From NCBI GenBank assembly GCA_005883295.1, contig VAWV01000191.1:1-7817 (forward strand): a stretch of 7,817 nucleotides of DNA. The letters are read 5' to 3'. Numbering within the stretch: position 1 is the stretch's first letter; every line of letters starts with the position of its first letter. Both the position numbers and the translations under genes were made by a program. This stretch comes from Actinomycetota bacterium. Lineage in GTDB: Bacteria; Actinomycetota; Thermoleophilia; Solirubrobacterales; Thermoleophilaceae. The notes under the pieces are model-generated. The model was given only the letters and a program-made list of their open reading frames with translations, was not told where the DNA came from and did no database searches. Positions 6,461 to 7,817 of the stretch are shown in pieces.

Positions 6461-6464
6461 GAAC

Positions 6465-7433
6465 CTAGGGGTGACTGTTCGCCCAGTTCGTCGCGTCCTG
6501 CCAGAGGGTCAGGGCCCGACCATCGAAGTATGGAGCCCAGATGGTGTTGGCGGCGTTCGAGAGTCCGCCGTTGGTGAGCTCGGAAACGACGTACCAGGAG
6601 CCGTCGGAGTTGTGTTTGAGGATCGGCCCGCCACTGGCGCCGCCGTTCGTATCGCAGGTCAAGCCCAGGTCCCAGAGACCCGGGTCTAGCTGCAGATACC
6701 TCTGAATCGGCGCGTGGCAGTACCACAGATTGCAGGGCGCAACGTTGCTGCTCGAGCAAGCCCTGGCCGCATATCCCTCGTGATAGATACCGCCCCAGGG
6801 CGAACCGGTCCATATCCCGCGCCAGCCCGTCGTGTAGCCGACCGATCCATTGGTCACGAGAAATGCGTAGTCAGAGGGCAGCTTGCCGCTACCGCTGGCT
6901 GACACATATCTGTGCCATGTCCACACCTGCGCGATGCTCCAGGAGCCACGGGGGGCTAGCGAATATCCGGAGACCTGCGGCGTGAAGCGAAAGCCCGTCC
7001 ACCAGGTGCCGGTAGCTCCGTCCCTCACACAATGTGCAGCCGTCAGGAGGACTCGAGGGCCCACCACCGTGGCCGTGCACCTGAACTGACCCGAGGGCTC
7101 GTAGTGGGTGAGCACTCCGACCTCGTGCAACGGGCCCGCGAGGCCCGAGTCCCACAAGATCCACGGAACCTCGAACGGGTTTGACGCGGAATGCAGAGAC
7201 CGCGTCGGCGGTGGGTGACGGGGATCGCCGGACTGAGGATGCGTACCCCGCGGCAGCGGAAGAAGCGGCGTTGGCTTCTGCCCAATGGACCGCGAAAGAG
7301 AGGCCTTCCCCAGGTTTGCCGGCCGATGACTGTCCGCGCGGCCGACCGCGTTTGCCGCAACGGCTTGAGGACACACCGCCCCGAGCACGCACGCGCTCGC
7401 GATGCTCAAGGAACGTCCAATTATCACCTTCAT
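6465..7433 (-). CDS. Secreted V8/trypsin-like serine protease (chymotrypsin fold)
   Basis: This 322-aa exported peptidase has a basic N-terminus and a hydrophobic segment ending in AVAANA near residue 29, a Sec signal peptide. A Pro/Ser/Arg-rich stretch (about 30-85) may be a propeptide. The triad is His134 in LLTAAHC, Asp188 in SDYAF, and Ser268 in GGASGGP. Cys119 and Cys135 bracket the His as in the classic disulfide of this fold; Cys226, 234, 239 and 260 could form two more bonds. The pattern CTATVVGPRVLLTAAHC, the Trp-rich strand after it, and YCHAPI before DTNGGASGGP recall the V8-like glutamyl endopeptidase group more than digestive trypsins. ATG 7433 has GAGAGGA with a 7-nt spacer. Third codon positions are less G/C-biased than in neighbours (CCA, GAT, GGT, GTT, AAA and AGT occur near the C-terminus), perhaps a sign of transfer. 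Specificity is not determined. Confidence 0.87.
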   Translation of the reverse strand: MKVIIGRSLSIASACVLGAVCPQAVAANAVGRADSHRPANLGKASLSRSIGQKPTPLLPLPRGTHPQSGDPRHPPPTRSLHSASNPFEVPWILWDSGLAGPLHEVGVLTHYEPSGQFRCTATVVGPRVLLTAAHCVRDGATGTWWTGFRFTPQVSGYSLAPRGSWSIAQVWTWHRYVSASGSGKLPSDYAFLVTNGSVGYTTGWRGIWTGSPWGGIYHEGYAARACSSSNVAPCNLWYCHAPIQRYLQLDPGLWDLGLTCDTNGGASGGPILKHNSDGSWYVVSELTNGGLSNAANTIWAPYFDGRALTLWQDATNWANSHP

Positions 7434-7468
7434 TTGCGAGTCCTCTCGGCGGGGCGGACCGTCGGGCG

Positions 7469-7497
7469 ACCCTAACCGAGATTTGGCACGCGCGCAA
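7469..7497 (-). promoter_or_regulatory. Candidate promoter of the serine protease gene
   Basis: On the minus strand TTGCGC (7492-7497) and TAGGGT (7469-7474) are separated by 17 nt, a fair match to the housekeeping promoter pattern with a TANNNT -10. Transcription would start near 7462, giving a leader of about 28 nt that includes the protease ribosome binding site. It lies between the stop of the upstream membrane-protein gene and the protease, so the protease need not depend on readthrough. Confidence 0.4.
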
Positions 7498-7515
7498 GGC
7501 AGCGCTCCGATGTCG

Positions 7516-7817
7516 CTATTGGTTACGGGCGATGGTCGCCGAGAGGCTCAGCGGAAGATCTTCGATCCCTGGAACCGCGCCACGGCTGGGCGCGCCGCTT
7601 GAGCGCACCGGCACTAGGAGCGCCAGCAGCACCCCCGGCACGAACCACACGACGTAGAAGAAGAACCAGTGGATGGCCACCAGCTGGAGGCCGATCAGGA
7701 TCGCGCCTGAGAGCGCGCCGACCTGAGCGACCGTCCGCTCGCGGGCGCGCACGAGCCCGGCCGCTGCTGCGAGCGCGACGACGCCCACCTGGAGTGCCAA
7801 CTGCAGCGGATGGAGCT
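7516..7817 (-). CDS. C-terminal fragment of an integral membrane protein, 5' end outside window
   Basis: The open frame enters from the right edge and ends at TAG (7516-7518), giving about 99 residues. A TTG at 7800 could start translation, but the frame continues upstream (LHPLQ before it) and the first helix begins at once, so this is more likely the tail of a larger protein. Two or three membrane segments are visible: LALQVGVVALAAAAGLV, then after an Arg/Glu-rich loop VGALSGAILIGLQLVAI, running into HWFFFYVVWFVPGVLLALLVPV. The WFFFYVVWF-P stretch is like the end of multi-spanning glycosyltransferase-type membrane proteins (GT87/DUF2029-like), but this is only a resemblance. A polar 30-residue tail follows. 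The protease gene starts 82 bp downstream on the same strand. Confidence 0.6.
   Translation of the reverse strand, partial: LHPLQLALQVGVVALAAAAGLVRARERTVAQVGALSGAILIGLQLVAIHWFFFYVVWFVPGVLLALLVPVRSSGAPSRGAVPGIEDLPLSLSATIARNQ

Noticed and set aside
7181..7657. Plus-strand frames over the protease 5' end and membrane gene
   Set aside because: Composition is non-protein-like and they cross two minus-strand genes and a promoter.

Overview
The window is a high-GC stretch of bacterial chromosome, very probably from an actinobacterium. The signs are strong G/C preference at third codon positions, GTG starts, likely leaderless genes with a TANNNT -10 box just upstream, a DrrAB-type ABC transporter, and a TetR regulator divergent from a 14-TM MFS exporter. 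The style recalls Thermoleophilia/Solirubrobacterales, but this is an impression; no rRNA or marker gene is present to settle it. I see no mobile element, CRISPR array, tRNA, rRNA or phage gene.

Left part (1-3356). The 5' two-thirds of a secreted family-3 glycoside hydrolase runs off the left edge on the minus strand. Upstream of it, on the same strand, lies a DHA2/EmrB-type MFS drug exporter. Its reading frame is broken near the 5' end: transmembrane helix 1 is in one frame and the rest in another, with about nine conserved residues missing between them. A TetR-family regulator diverges from it. The 150-bp gap between them holds a near-consensus sigma-70 promoter for the exporter (TTGACA, 18-nt spacer, TATAGT). 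A perfect 18-bp dyad fills the promoter spacer, and a second related dyad lies 35 bp away, just after the predicted transcription start. This is a readable two-operator repression circuit in which the controlled pump appears to be damaged.

Middle part (3410-6448). An alpha/beta hydrolase with a complete Ser-Asp-His triad follows the regulator on the plus strand. It ends in an 11-bp hairpin and converges with a small, very acidic, unrecognised 76-aa ORF on the minus strand. That small ORF is divergent from a two-gene DrrA/DrrB-type ABC exporter operon (ATP-binding subunit and ABC-2 permease, start and stop overlapping as ATGA).

Right part (6449-7817). A secreted V8/trypsin-like serine protease (minus strand) converges on the ABC operon and has its own candidate promoter. 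Its codon use is visibly less GC-biased than that of its neighbours. The last 300 bases are the C-terminal end of an integral membrane protein that enters from the right edge.

The genes suggest a chromosomal 'exchange with the environment' region: two exporters, one regulator and two secreted hydrolases. They do not look like a single pathway. I found no convincing new multi-gene system. The most informative signals are the exporter frameshift, the paired operators and the small acidic ORF.
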